From assembly GCA_903632075.3 (NCBI GenBank), contig CAHIKZ030001813.1, positions 3,059,501-3,123,500 on the forward strand: a DNA stretch of 64,000 nucleotides. Direction: 5' to 3'. The notes under the pieces are model-generated. The model was given only the letters and a program-made list of their open reading frames with translations, was not told where the DNA came from and searched no databases. Positions 10,076 to 20,440 of the stretch are shown in pieces (the stretch's first letter is position 1; each line of letters begins with the position of its first letter). The position numbers were made by a program, and so were the translations under genes. Source of the DNA: Acanthosepion pharaonis (taxonomy: Eukaryota; Mollusca; Cephalopoda; Sepiida; Sepiidae).

Positions 10076-12270
10076 CAACTGTTCATAATCTTGATATTTA
10101 GTGAGGTTTCAAGCGACGTTGGACGAATACAATTCAATTCTGGTTATGAATTTTGTCTTCTTTCAGTTGAATTTTCCATAGAGTTTCCGTCCAGCTGGTT
10201 AATGATACGTTGAAACCAAATTCTAATATCTGATATCGATCATATTACAAGCATAGTTATCTTTTATTAGATACATCTCTGTATTTTTGCTTATTTCACT
10301 TTTATAACATTAATTGTAAAAAAAAAAAACATTATTTTTGTTGTTTGTTGTTGTTACAATCGTTGTTTCCTTTGTCTCGAACTTTAAAAGTAAGAAGTCG
10401 CTTTATTGAATGAATAAGATGACACTAAGTAAATTCATAAAATATTTATTGAACATTTAACTGACATCCGGTTTCCAGGGAGATTATTTTTGGTATGTGG
10501 AACACTGAGTCATTGTTTCATCAGGCGATCATAAAAGACAGGAGAATTAAAAAAAAAAAAAAAAAAAAAAACTTCATTTTGTTGAGTCCGTTGCCTTTAT
10601 TGATTAGAATTCATCCCTCTTTCCTGCAGGAATGCATGCCATTCCTCGCAATCGGATTTTCTCCTTAGAGGCAAGAATGAATGAAATATGAATCTGAAAA
10701 CTGAAACGAAAACCCAAAGAATAATTTAGAGAAAAGGCGATAACAACAGCAACAATAATAATCTATAAGCGCTGCAACAACCCCAAATGGAGCTCTTCAG
10801 TCCTTGAAAATGTAAGGAAACTTGATGAAAATCTAGAGATTATTTTTGTGTACATGTGCGCACGCGCGCTTGCATAATTGTGAATATTTATGTACTTATA
10901 AATTTATGCCCATTTATGTGCATTCGTATTTCGTACGGATATAAACGCGATGTTTATTCCGGAAAGCGTGTGAAAAAAAAAAGGTTTGTCGTATGTTAGA
11001 GATTATATCAAATTTTTACTATGCACTCGCATGCAAATGTTTCGGTTTATAGCCTGTTTATCCTCAACGTTTATTGACGTGTGAGCGCAAATTTATAGGC
11101 AGCTTTATATTTGTTAGATAGAAAAAGAAAAGAGAGAGAATTCGTGTAAATTTACTGACAGTTTCATGTAAATATTACGGTATGCGCATGATTGTTTTAC
11201 GTAATGGTTTCACACATTCACACACACGCACATATATATATGTGTGTGTGCATACGATCACACACTTACACACACATATATGTGTACTCTCAACCAGTTA
11301 TACATACACACACACAGATAGATAGATAGATAGATAGATAGATGAGGTTAAAAAGTTCTCTGTTCAATCAAAAAAAAGTAGGATTCAAAATATATTTTGT
11401 TGTTTGGTCATTTGGTTAGTTTTGGGACATTTGATGCACTTGTCCTGTCGGTGTTGGTACATTTAAATATTCTTCTTAAAAACATGACATTAATCAATCA
11501 GGGTCACCCGTACTCATCTGCATTGAACTACTTCTCTGATAAATGTTGTTTAAGGAGGCCAAATATCTCTCGCGTATAATATATTCCATTAAATATAACA
11601 TTACAACTTCGTAATAATAGTAATTTTTCTTATGCTCTTTATAATTTTTAAATGTGGTAATTATGAAAATATAGTTTATAAGGAAACGTGATATGTGAAC
11701 TAATGATTATAAAAAATATTTTACAATAACCTCAACATTACTAGAACTGCTAATTGCTATATCATCTTATTAAAACCGTCAGAAAGCCATCAAAGAATAC
11801 GAAAAATAGATTACTATTATTATCAATTCTTAGTCTAATAAACTTAATGAAAGAAAGATATTTATTGGAATATTCTCCTCTGTAAGCATTGGAAGGAATT
11901 GTCTTCGTACTGATATGTATATTTTCATGTGATTTTTTTTCTTTCAGAATCAGCCAATTCTTAATATTTTTTCAGATGACTGAATCATACTAATTAGATC
12001 GATTGTAATCCGTTACTATCGATCTGATTTTAAATTTTACCTCAAATACTAATTACCAACACAAACATGATACCCAAATCCGTTGGTTTGTAAAAGAATT
12101 AATGGTGTGGATTTTACAAGTGAATCTATATCTGGAATGATGGAAAAAGCCAAGCTTAGGTAATTTCAATTTTACTAGCATACCAAAAATACTCGGGATC
12201 CGTTTTTCTAGCGGGTTTTGGAACGATGAAAAATATTTAATTGTAATAAAAATGAATCAATAAATGGAAT
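10076..12270. other. AT-rich spacer with simple repeats
   Basis: Holds an A-run of 24 at about 10548-10571 and CA/TA/GATA simple repeats at 11212-11342 (CACACACGCACATATATATA, later a GATA run). No long frame, LINE motif or RNA-like fold was found in the remainder. Confidence 0.5.
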
Positions 12271-12274
12271 TGCC

Positions 12275-12370
12275 TGGGTTTGAACTCATGAATTAACAGT
12301 GTTTTAAGTAGTATGATTGAGTGAAACAAGGATCAGCCACACTTCACCCACACTCGCGCTCAGGAAAAAT
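12275..12370 (-). mobile_element. tRNA-like SINE head
   Basis: The minus strand has GTGGCTGATCC in the A-box position and GAGTTCAAACCCAGG in the B-box position about 60 bases on. This is consistent with a tRNA-derived SINE promoter. No matching body is clear. Confidence 0.35.
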
Positions 12371-12794
12371 GACATGTTTCAGATAAACCAACTGGCCCTA
12401 AACTAAGTCTGATCTGGACAAAACTCAAAATTGTATTTTTGTTATTTTTATATATCTATACTATTCAACATTTTCCCTTTATTCACTATTGGAGTCAAGA
12501 TTTCGCATGACCCCATGAAGAATGAAGTCTTTGTTACTATGCACATTGTAACTTGATACTTGAAAGGAACATATTCCTTTGTTTGTACGTTCGAGAACAA
12601 GGTTCCCAGTTTTGAATTGTTGAACCGAATAGTAGTGACCAGCCTGTGACATTACTATTGTTGTTGCGATATGCTGGAAATAAGAGTGAAACTTACAAAT
12701 TCACAAACCGGTCTAGTTAGGAAGATCACAGTACAGAGGAATTGAGAAGGACTAATCAGAAAAATTCTACAAGCAAGAGTTCTGAAAGTTGCTT

Positions 12795-13255
12795 CCTTTT
12801 TACTTTTCTATAAGATGATAAACTACATCCGCGTCTGGGTAAGACGATAAACTACATCCAACAGCAGGTTCAGGAGGTTTTGAGGAGCATGGAACCATCC
12901 TCTTAATTGCTAGTGTACTCAGATCCACCTTGACCCGTGGTGGTAGCACCTGTCAGGGTCCCAGTTATGATCAAACAGTTTACTCCCAAACTTTGGTCAA
13001 AACACCATGAAAGTGTAAAACTGGGTTTCAATACCAATAACACATTTTTGGAAAATATTATTACCAATAATAGATTTTGGGAAAAAATACCAACAATACA
13101 TTTTTGAAGGAAAAAATTAATACCAGCAGTACATTTTGGTTGAAAAATATTACCAACATTTTTGAAAAAGAACAATATTACCAGCAACACATTTTTGAAA
13201 AAAAAATATTACCAGCAACAAAAATCTTGTCGACATTAAATAACCCATTGAGGAT
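12795..13255 (+). repeat. Unrecognised repeat with internal tandem units, copy 1
   Basis: Begins with about two copies of a roughly 30-bp unit containing GGTAAGACGATAAACTACAT. It continues through a unique core (GAGGAGCATGGAACCATCCT, GGTGGTAGCACCTGTCAGGG) and then holds six or so 35-40-bp units of the type ACCAGCAACACATTTTTGAA at 13025-13220. It ends near CATTAAATAACCCAT. The same order recurs at 14600-15015 (plus) and, in part, at 17440-17655 (minus). No coding frame spans it. Confidence 0.8.
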
Positions 13256-13424
13256 GAAATGCCGTTAAGGAAGCCAAACCAACTTTACTTTTCTTCTAAC
13301 TTATTTCCTTCTCTCCTAAAGGAGTTTCGACTAGCTTCGCCAAAGATTTACTTAGATCAAAAACACAACTTGAGTTGGGAAAATTCAAAGGCCAGTTCTT
13401 CGGGAGACGAGAAATGTTCGAGTG

Positions 13425-14010
13425 ACGGAATTTGCTGGAGCTAAATTAAGTTTAACAATACCCCCTTCTGTTTGCCTCGGGGTTCTTGATAAGATCCAGA
13501 GGCGGATATTCAATATAATTTCCCCTGTTCTGGCATCTCGTCTACAGTCGTTCTCCCACAGACGCGCCGTCGCCTCTCTCTTTTTACAAATACTTTCATG
13601 GTAATTGCTCCGAGGAACTGCATTCGCTGGTTCCCAGACTTCATGAATTCAAGCGCCCTACGAGGCTGGCATCCCGCTCTCACCCTTTCACTTTCGAAAT
13701 TATTAAATGTAGCCGTCTCTTCTACTCCAATAGCTTCATATCTCGCACTTCTCGCCTGTGGAACTCCCTTCCCTATTCCACTTTCCCTGAGAGCTATAAT
13801 CTCCAACTATTCAAATGTAATGTAAATCGACATCTCCAGTTGCCTTGATCTATCCTCTATCCTTCTCCCCATCCTTTCCTCTATCATTCCAATCTGATCT
13901 TGCTCCAAATCTTCTGTAAACCCTTGCGTCCTAGTGGCTTCCCGCCTTGCTTTGGGGTAAATCGCTTAAAAAATACTTGTAGTAAGCAATGAGAATTAAA
14001 GTCATAATAG
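13425..14010 (+). pseudogene. CR1/Jockey-like LINE C-terminal fragment
   Basis: The plus strand reads LDKIQRRIFNII, then SRLQSFSHRRAVASL, followed in other frames by the stretch with SLVPRLHEF, SRTSRLWNSLPYSTF and LFKCNVNRHL. This is the 'LDRVQRRA..LI....LQPLSHRRAVASLSLFYRY' and 'FxPRTARLWNSLP...NLQxFKRRVHRYL' tail of CR1/Jockey-group LINEs. Six such tails occur in this window, all on the plus strand. Frames shift at about 13600. Confidence 0.75.
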
Positions 14011-14599
14011 CTTTCAAAGTTTTATAGCTAAGATTATAGACTCACATAGATGTATTAAAATGTATATGTGAATATTCAGAATTTCAAGAAGGCAAAGTGG
14101 ACATTAAAAAACAGAGTTGAAAATTCGGCTTCCAATTCTGAATAACGAATGTGTTCACGTCTTTCAATAAAATAACCAGAAATTCTTACTATCTATCACC
14201 CAGAAATTATCATATGACTATTATATTGCAATGGGCTTTTAAGAAAGAATGACAGCGATATTCTACAAGTTACCCTTAATAAAAGCTGAAATGTGTCTGA
14301 ACCACAATCTCTTCCCACCTAACCAAAACACATATTAAGTAATGATACTGCAAACACACTCTGTCTACCAATAATTGTTCTTAGGAGCCAAAAGTTATGA
14401 AATATATAATAAACAAAAAGTTTCCGGAAAATCACAGGACATATTGAAGGCAAGAGAAGTAGGGAGGGGAATGTTTTCATCCTACTTAAGTTTCTATGAA
14501 TGGATAGCTAAATAAAGACAAAGAAGGGTGGAAAACGACCAAAAGTTACTTACAGCAACAAAAGACATCATGTGGTGGAAAGCTATGCTCGCCCACGGC
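14011..14599. other. AT-rich spacer
   Basis: No gene, RNA or clear repeat recognised. Confidence 0.4.
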
Positions 14600-15015
14600 A
14601 CATTAAAGAAGACTGTCCTGGGTAAGACGATAAACTACATTCGCATCCTGGGTAAGACGATAAACTACATTCGCGTCCTGGGTAAGACGATAAACTACAT
14701 CCAATCGCAAGGCCTCTGATCAGGAGGGTTTGAGAAGCGTGGAACCACCTCTTAATTGCTGGTGTTCCCAGGTCCATCCTGACCCGGGGTGATAGCACCT
14801 GTTAGGGTCCCAGCTATAGGTAAATAGTTGACCTCCAATTTGGGGTCGAAACACTATGAAAGTGTAAAAATAGGTTTTAATACAAGCAATGCATTTTTGT
14901 AAAAGGTTACTATCAGCAATGAATGTTTGAAGAAAAAAAATATTACCAGCAATCCAGTTTTGAAAAAAAAATTACCAGCAATAAAAATCTTGTTGATATT
15001 AAATAACCCATATGC
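14600..15015 (+). repeat. Unrecognised repeat with internal tandem units, copy 2
   Basis: Three near-identical head-to-tail 30-bp units (GGTAAGACGATAAACTACAT core) lie at 14617-14703. The same core as copy 1 follows (GTGGAACCACCTCTTAATTG, GATAGCACCTGTTAGGGTCC), then about four shorter AGCAATGCATTTTTG-type units and the same end, ATTAAATAACCCAT. Copy number of both tandem units differs from copy 1. Confidence 0.8.
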
Positions 15016-15067
15016 CGTAAAATAAACTAAACATAAAAGAAGAACTCACCATCTTCTCATAGTTTCT

Positions 15068-15405
15068 CTTGTTACTACAATTCTTCTAAAGTTATTATGT
15101 AAATCCCATAAACCTCAAAATCTCTAATTTACTTTGAACAATTTTTGTCAAATTTTAAACGATGAATTTAGACATCAAAACAAAGCTTGGGTTAATTTTT
15201 TAAGTGATTTCAATGTTTTGCTAAGGCTATTGGATTTATTATTAAAAAAACTGCAGTCTGAAGTTATGCCGATGAAACTAATATTAGTTTAAGGTCTCTG
15301 AAATCTAGTAAAAACTGACGTCTAAATTAATCGTTTGAAATTTGTTCAAAGAAAATTAAAGATTTTGAGGTTTATGCGATTTGCATAACTTCAGACGAAC
15401 TTTAG
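15068..15405. mobile_element. Inverted repeat, foldback type
   Basis: The left arm 15068-15178 (with CATAAACCTCAAAATCT and TAAACGATGAATTTAGAC) is repeated as its reverse complement at about 15318-15405. The loop of about 140 bp has no coding capacity. It is probably a non-autonomous DNA element, of no family I recognise. Confidence 0.6.
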
Positions 15406-15584
15406 TTCAAAGCGTCAAGTTCCAATGCATATATGCGATTATATTAGGACTGAAGTTCACTTCTGACCTCAAGTGGAACTCATATATATGATCCATCGCT
15501 AAAGATTCTGGGTAAACCGTCAACTGTTTGTATCAATCCAGAAAATAGCTAACACCTTCTGCCATGAGTTACATTAGACAAACA

Positions 15585-16075
15585 ATTGCTACCATGGCTA
15601 GGCTAAAGCCGCCCAATCCTCACTTTCCAGCCTTGATAGAGTTCAAAATCGTTGACACAGTCTTGAAGAGAATGACATTTTCCATTTTACAGCATCTTTC
15701 CTAAAGACACTACCTTGCAAGCCTATCGTTACTTCCATGGCAAATGTTCATATTAGTTCCACTCTTTGGTTCCCCCAGTTTATACCTTTACGGCTAAGAC
15801 GGCTACATCAACAGAATCTATTGATCCGCATTTCCTCTGTATTCCATTTGTAAAGAGGAAGTTCCACATAGACTGCATTTTTTCCGAGAACTGCTACTTT
15901 GTGAAACAAACTTCCGCGTGGATTTTTCTCTGAACACCACATTCTAACCTCTTCAAATCAAAGGCCAATCGCTATTTCCTCTTGCGTTCATATCACACAC
16001 CACATTGAATAACCCTCTACCATGAGTGGCTCTTGAGCCTTATAATGGGTGAAATGTAATATCAAAATATACTTA
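15585..16075 (+). pseudogene. CR1/Jockey-like LINE C-terminal fragment
   Basis: Frame-broken plus-strand sequence keeps the family landmarks in order: LDRVQNR-like GATAGAGTTCAAAATCG, the YRYFHGKCS-like stretch at 15725-15750, a basic middle part with RKFHIDCIF-like coding, and a 3' end CTATAATGGGTGAAATGTAA. The closest relative in the window is the copy at 27225-27790. Confidence 0.65.
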
Positions 16076-16289
16076 CAGGTTTTCTTTGATTGTCATCACG
16101 TTGCCCTATTTCCTCTTTATTTCCACCTTTTAACAATTTCAGTTATGTATTTTTGAGGTCGATACAAGTGATCAAACTTCTGAGGTACTGGGTGTTTTTA
16201 TTAGAACATTATCTCTAGATAGATGACTACCCAAGGTTAAAGAATATCTATCTCTCCATAAAGTGAGGACTTGTGACGTTGTGTTAGCA

Positions 16290-16475
16290 CAGTAGTTTCG
16301 TCTACCCACAACGCTTGGGTTAAACAGTGGTATTGCATTCCGACAATTTCCAACAGTGCCGCTCTTTGGGAACGCTTCCACAGGCTGATATTACTTCCTT
16401 CGTGGCGAGATTCAAATCTAGGCCTCGTGGTGGAACGCTAGCACACTAACCACACATCTACGCCCTTGTTTGATC
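16290..16475 (-). mobile_element. tRNA-derived SINE
   Basis: On the minus strand a tRNA-like head runs GGGCGTAGATGTGTGGTTAG (A box), GTGCTAGCGTTCCACCACG, then GATTTGAATCTCGCCACG (B box). The body follows with AGCCTGTGGAAGCGTTCCCA. The head is well formed, but the acceptor stem is not closed, so a SINE is more likely than a tRNA gene. Confidence 0.6.
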
Positions 16476-16635
16476 GTATATATGTTGAATTAAGCGTATT
16501 GACGTGTAAAAAAATCTACCACACAAGGGGAGGTGATCAATCGCTCCTTTTCTAATATGATGTCAATCATCTGCTTCTCAAAGTTTACATCAGCATATCT
16601 GTCGAATTACGCATGGAACAATAACGAATAATGAG

Positions 16636-16639
16636 TCCC

Positions 16640-16689
<50 letters not shown>

Positions 16690-16690
16690 C
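16636..16690. repeat. (CT)n microsatellite
   Basis: A run of CT dinucleotides about 48 bp long, directly visible. Confidence 0.95.
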
Positions 16691-17439
16691 GCTCGCACAC
16701 ACATGAAAATAACGAAAAGCATTAACAATGAGTGAAGAGAAAGTTCAATTCCTTCCTTTCCCAAGTGGTACAATGTACATTAGCGACCGCGGATAAAAAT
16801 TAAAAGTGAATTTCTCAGACGCTGATAACTGTATTACTTCACACCTCCGTCGCGTAGAGATTTACTGTAAAAGTAGAATAATAATTCAATCAATATTTTT
16901 TCAATAAGTAATTTTATTTCATTGTAAGTTATCAAGTATGCGTTGTGGATATAATATATTTCATGTTAGATATTAATCTTATAACACAGTTCGATACGCT
17001 AACTTCATTTATAACACTGCTGTATATTTGCCTCGTCTCTTATCCGAAAGAATAAACTTAATTTTGGAATCATAAAAGGACATGATAAAATGACTGATGT
17101 GAAATATCTGAACAAAGTATATATCTTTACCAACAAATCCATCCATACAAATAAAACTCCACTGATAAACTGATAAGCTCAAAGTCTTTGTAATTAAGAT
17201 CATCCTAACCGTATTATCTACGATAACAGACGTAATTAACAAAACAAAAAATGAGATTAATAAATACAATTCAAATGCTGGTTGGTTGATTTTGTTTAGC
17301 AGTATATCAATAATTATGGGTTATTTAATGCTAAAATCTAAATAATTTGAACGCAATTTTATGGCTTCAACTATAGGTAAAATGAATTGCTGATAATATA
17401 TCGTCGGTCTTTTTTATATAAAATGTACTACCGGTATTT
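16691..17439. other. AT-rich spacer
   Basis: No recognisable gene or repeat. Frames are short. Confidence 0.4.
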
Positions 17440-17654
17440 TTATTATTAAAATGTATTTTTATACTTTCATGGTGTTTTTTTTTGGGGGGCTTACTATTTG
17501 CCCATAGCTGTGACCCTAACATGTGCTACCATCCCGGGCCAGAGAACAATAAAAATTAAGAAATGCTTCTAGGCTCCTCAAACCCTCTAATTTCCCGATC
17601 AGAAGTCTTGCTGCCGGATGTAGTTTATCGTAACACCCAGGACTATCAAATTCT

Positions 17655-17655
<1 letters not shown>
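17440..17655 (-). repeat. Unrecognised repeat with internal tandem units, copy 3 (partial)
   Basis: The minus strand carries one unit ending in TTACGATAAACTACATCC, then the shared core GGTAGCACATGTTAGGGTC and ACCATGAAAGTATAAAAAT. The outer tandem array is absent and the (TA)n array at 17656 begins where further 30-bp units would be expected. Confidence 0.7.
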
Positions 17656-17749
<94 letters not shown>

Positions 17750-17750
17750 T
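17656..17750. repeat. (TA)n microsatellite
   Basis: About 93 bp of uninterrupted TA, directly visible. It abuts the partial repeat on its left. Confidence 0.95.
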
Positions 17751-17868
17751 TTTTTATAGATACAATAGATTTGTTTACATTTGATACGCCATGAGCAGTT
17801 ATGAATGTACGAGATTCATGGAAGATTGAAGTTTATAAGCAGTAAATTCGACCTTGCCTACTGAACGC

Positions 17869-17951
17869 TTCTTTGTGGCCGAGTCGGTTAAGGCACGTCA
17901 TCGTAAATGACGGTTCCGTATAGGATGCAGGTTCGAATCCTGTCAAAGGAC
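17869..17951 (+). tRNA. Class II tRNA-like sequence, probably a pseudogene
   Basis: An 83-base stretch folds as a tRNA with a long variable arm. The acceptor stem TTCTTTG/CAAAGGA (17869-17875 and 17944-17950) has seven pairs including one G-U. The D arm has GCC/GGC. The anticodon stem is CGTCA/TGACG, and the variable arm has TCC/GGA. The T arm is GCAGG TTCGAAT CCTGT. The expected T before the anticodon is C, so no anticodon can be assigned with confidence; by alignment it would be GTA, which does not fit a class II body (serine or leucine). No Pol III T-run follows closely. A decayed serine/leucine-type gene or a SINE head is most likely. Confidence 0.5.
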
Positions 17952-18029
17952 GAATATTTTCTATGAAAATTTCTCGGACATTCAGGTAAATGTTATTTAA
18001 TACTGTTTATTATAAACAGAGCATTTACT

Positions 18030-18460
18030 TAAATACTTGTATCTATAAAAAGAATGTTAAACATAAAAATGTCTTTAATAAATTGTCGGACTTTGTCCAA
18101 TTCTTAATGTATATATTATATATATTTCTATGTGCTAAATGTGTAAAATTTATATTGGTGAAACACAATGATGTTTTTTAAAAACACATCTATGAACACA
18201 AAAGTACTATAAAAATAATGGATAAATTAAATATTTTACGTGACCATGTCTAATGTACAAACCATCTTTTCGATTTTGAAAGCGACAAAATGGTTAATTT
18301 TATTCATCATGAATCAGCTAATAGAATTAATAAATCAGTCTTGTCAAAAAGTATATTTTTATAACATATCACCCTTTCTGGCTAAGATAATAAGAAATAA
18401 AAATAAAAAAAATTATCATTATAAATTTTATAGTTTAAATCGATATTTTTCTTAAAAATA
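18030..18460 (+). pseudogene. Penelope-like element, GIY-YIG fragment
   Basis: A cysteine-containing stretch CAKCVKF (18130-18150) is followed, in the neighbouring frame, by YIGETQ and then HxYEHKS-like coding. This is the start of the GIY-YIG endonuclease domain that ends Penelope-like retroelement proteins ('C..C...YIGET...R..EH'). The frame is broken after the YIGET motif. No reverse transcriptase part is visible upstream. A hammerhead-like end lies about 700 bases downstream at 19160. Confidence 0.45.
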
Positions 18461-18547
18461 TTATCATAAATTATAATTCAAATTATATGTATCCACTATT
18501 TTCTTTAGATATACTCGATTTATTTTTCTTTCCATAACTTTCTTTTG

Positions 18548-18935
18548 GCTTACGGCCATATCACGTTGAAACCCCGGTTCCCGTACGATTACCGAACTTA
18601 AGCAATATAGAGCTTCGTCCGTACGTATATGAGCGACCGCCTAAGAATACCAAGTGCTGTAAGCTAGAATGTTTGGCTGGTGTAATGGATAATGGCACCG
18701 AATTGAAAATCAGAAAGCAGAGTTCCAATTTCAGTTGGGTTCGTTATATTCACTTAGGTGACAATACCCTTGGTTAAGGTATGAATCTACATCTTCTCTC
18801 CCCAGCTATGGATTAATTAGTAAGACTTGTATCACTAAATCATTATTATCTATAAAAAAATTATTACAATCTAAAGATATTTTCTTGCTGTAAATAATCT
18901 GCAATGGGTTGATAAACCATAGAAAACGACTCAAT
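18548..18935 (+). mobile_element. 5S-tRNA composite SINE
   Basis: The first 118 bases (18548-18665) align with animal 5S rRNA from GCTTACGGCCATATCACGTT to GTGCTGTAAGCT, including the internal promoter region around CCGAACTTAAGC. A tRNA-like module follows at 18670-18745 (GGCTGGTGTAATGGATAATG, then GAGTTCCAATTTC as a weak B box). The body has GTTAAGGTATGAATCTACATC and CTATGGATTAATTAGTAAG, and the tail AAATAATCTGCAATGGGTTG. The same order occurs at 41405, 60544 and (minus) 63195. This double Pol III head is known from AmnSINE1-type SINEs. Confidence 0.8.
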
Positions 18936-19149
18936 CAATCAACTTTCTTTTATTTTCTTGCATCAAGGCAATGTTTCATATTTTAATTTAACATTTTCTG
19001 ATGTATAATTGTTATGGATTTGTTCACGGGTATTTATTTTATTCACTAATATTTATTTTTAATTTAATTGTTAATTTTTTTTTTTAATCAAATTATTCAC
19101 GACGTTTCTAAGTAGCATTGCTGCCATGGTAACAATTTTTTCCTTATAT

Positions 19150-19205
19150 TTTTTTCAGTTGGTCGGATAATGCTCTTATTGAACGAAACGTTCCCAACAA
19201 AATAA
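19150..19205 (+). ncRNA. Decayed hammerhead-like end
   Basis: CGGATAA (19164-19170) followed by GAACGAAACGTTCCC (19181-19195) keeps the GAAACGT part of Penelope-like hammerhead ends but not the CTGATGA core. It is probably a remnant, weakly supported. Confidence 0.3.
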
Positions 19206-19214
19206 TAAACCTGA

Positions 19215-19970
19215 TTTTCTCATTATTCTTCTTCTATATGCCATGTGTCTTCGTGACGTAGGTGGTCACTGATCTCCACAACATCCTATCCATTGTAACT
19301 CTTAATAAGGTTTGTTTTTTCGTCATCTCCCTTTTCTGTCATCCATTTACACAAACTCCATAGATAGGTTGCTGTTTTCCTCTGTTACTCTTGCCTTCAA
19401 TATGTATTGTGAGTGTCAAATCCTCTAAACCTTCTTTCCTCATTATGTGTCCTAGAAATTTCAACTATCTCTTTCTGATTCTAAGTATAAGCGTACTTTT
19501 TGTTTCCACTTTTTCTAAAACCTCTTCGCTACTCACAGATTCAGTCCATGGGATTCTCAGCATCCTTCTGAAGAGCCACTGTTGCCCCGTCTGTTGTTCA
19601 TCTTTGAAGAAATTGTCCAACATTCACTACCATAGAGGCAGACTGACCTTTGGTTGGGATTGGTATTCCATGAACATTAGCCCTAGCTTCAGCGGACTTT
19701 CCCACCTGGGTTTATTGCCCGTTGCCTGAGGCGTCACCAAAAAAGTGCCGAGGTGTGTGTGGGGTGGGGGTCTTGGTAATTTTTGCACGGTGTGGCCGTT
19801 AGACACACTTTTAACCTCGACATCCGGTTGCGACGTGGGTGACCCGGTAGATATCACCGTGGAGAAGGACTGATATTACATAACAGTTCTAACGAAATTT
19901 TTGGCGAGCTTTTGGAAGGTATTCCGATTTGTGGTCGGATCTCAGTGCCACACATTTCGCCTACTATTAG
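19215..19970 (-). pseudogene. RTE-like LINE C-terminal fragment with an insertion
   Basis: From 19225 the sequence is the reverse complement of the RTE-like LINE 3' end (GTGACGTAGGTGGTCAC, then the region encoding the EHVSNE and METKRT motifs near 19490-19550). It stops at about 19640, where the family normally continues into GGACTGATATCACG. That continuation appears at 19866 (GAGAAGGACTGATATTACAT). About 225 bp of unrelated DNA lies between. The LINE copy is therefore split. Confidence 0.75.
19641..19866. mobile_element. Insertion inside the LINE copy
   Basis: About 225 bp, richer in GC than its surroundings, interrupt the LINE. On the minus strand it begins CGGTGATATCTACCGGGTCACC and runs through GCAACCGGATGTCGAGG. 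The bordering sequences GAGGCAGACTGA (left) and GAGAAGGACTGA (right) are alike and could be a diverged target-site duplication. No promoter boxes or frame are obvious. I do not recognise the family. Confidence 0.45.
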
Positions 19971-20290
19971 AACAGGAGGCACGGTGGAGTAATGGATAGC
20001 GGCTCGTTCGAGTTCGAGTTCCAGTCGAATCCATTATATTCACTTACGTGCTAGTACCCTTGGGAAAGGTATGAATGCTTTTCTTCTAGCCCCCCCACCA
20101 CCACATACTATAGATAAATAGCAGGACAGTCCTTGTATGGCGACTGGTCTACCGCAGCAAGAAATGGCAACCTACTGCGAGAAAAAAATCTGCCTCGTCA
20201 GTCATGTATCGAAAGATGCACGATCGCATGAGCGGGTTTCACTCATGACACATTAGGCTGATTAGAACACCTCCCATATATTGAAATTTT
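19971..20290 (+). mobile_element. tRNA-derived SINE without the 5S head
   Basis: The head GGCACGGTGGAGTAATGGAT is followed by GAGTTCGAGTTCCAGTCG and the body shared with the 5S-tRNA SINEs (ATTCACTTACGTG, TTGGGAAAGGTATGAATG). The 3' part then differs: TATGGCGACTGGTCTACCGC and TCGAAAGATGCACGATCGC. A relative with the same type of tail is at 47215-47530. Confidence 0.65.
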
Positions 20291-20334
20291 CATATTTGAT
20301 TGATTTCAACACGATGAGGACAACAATGTAAATG

Positions 20335-20440
20335 GTGTAAACTTTCTATCATTTGTGGCTCTTAGCACTGTTTATCTATTATCTCTGTTCTATCATCCAT
20401 TTATATAATCTCGTTAGGAGGTTACTCGGTTTCTATATGT
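20335..20440 (-). mobile_element. RTE-like LINE 3' remnant
   Basis: TTAGCACTGTTTATCTATTA and TCTATCATCCATTTATATAA correspond to the 3' coding end of the RTE-like family (compare 19310-19375). About 100 bp only. Confidence 0.45.

Noticed and set aside
17563..17784. Open frame rich in Tyr-Ile
   Set aside because: It is translation of the (TA)n array.
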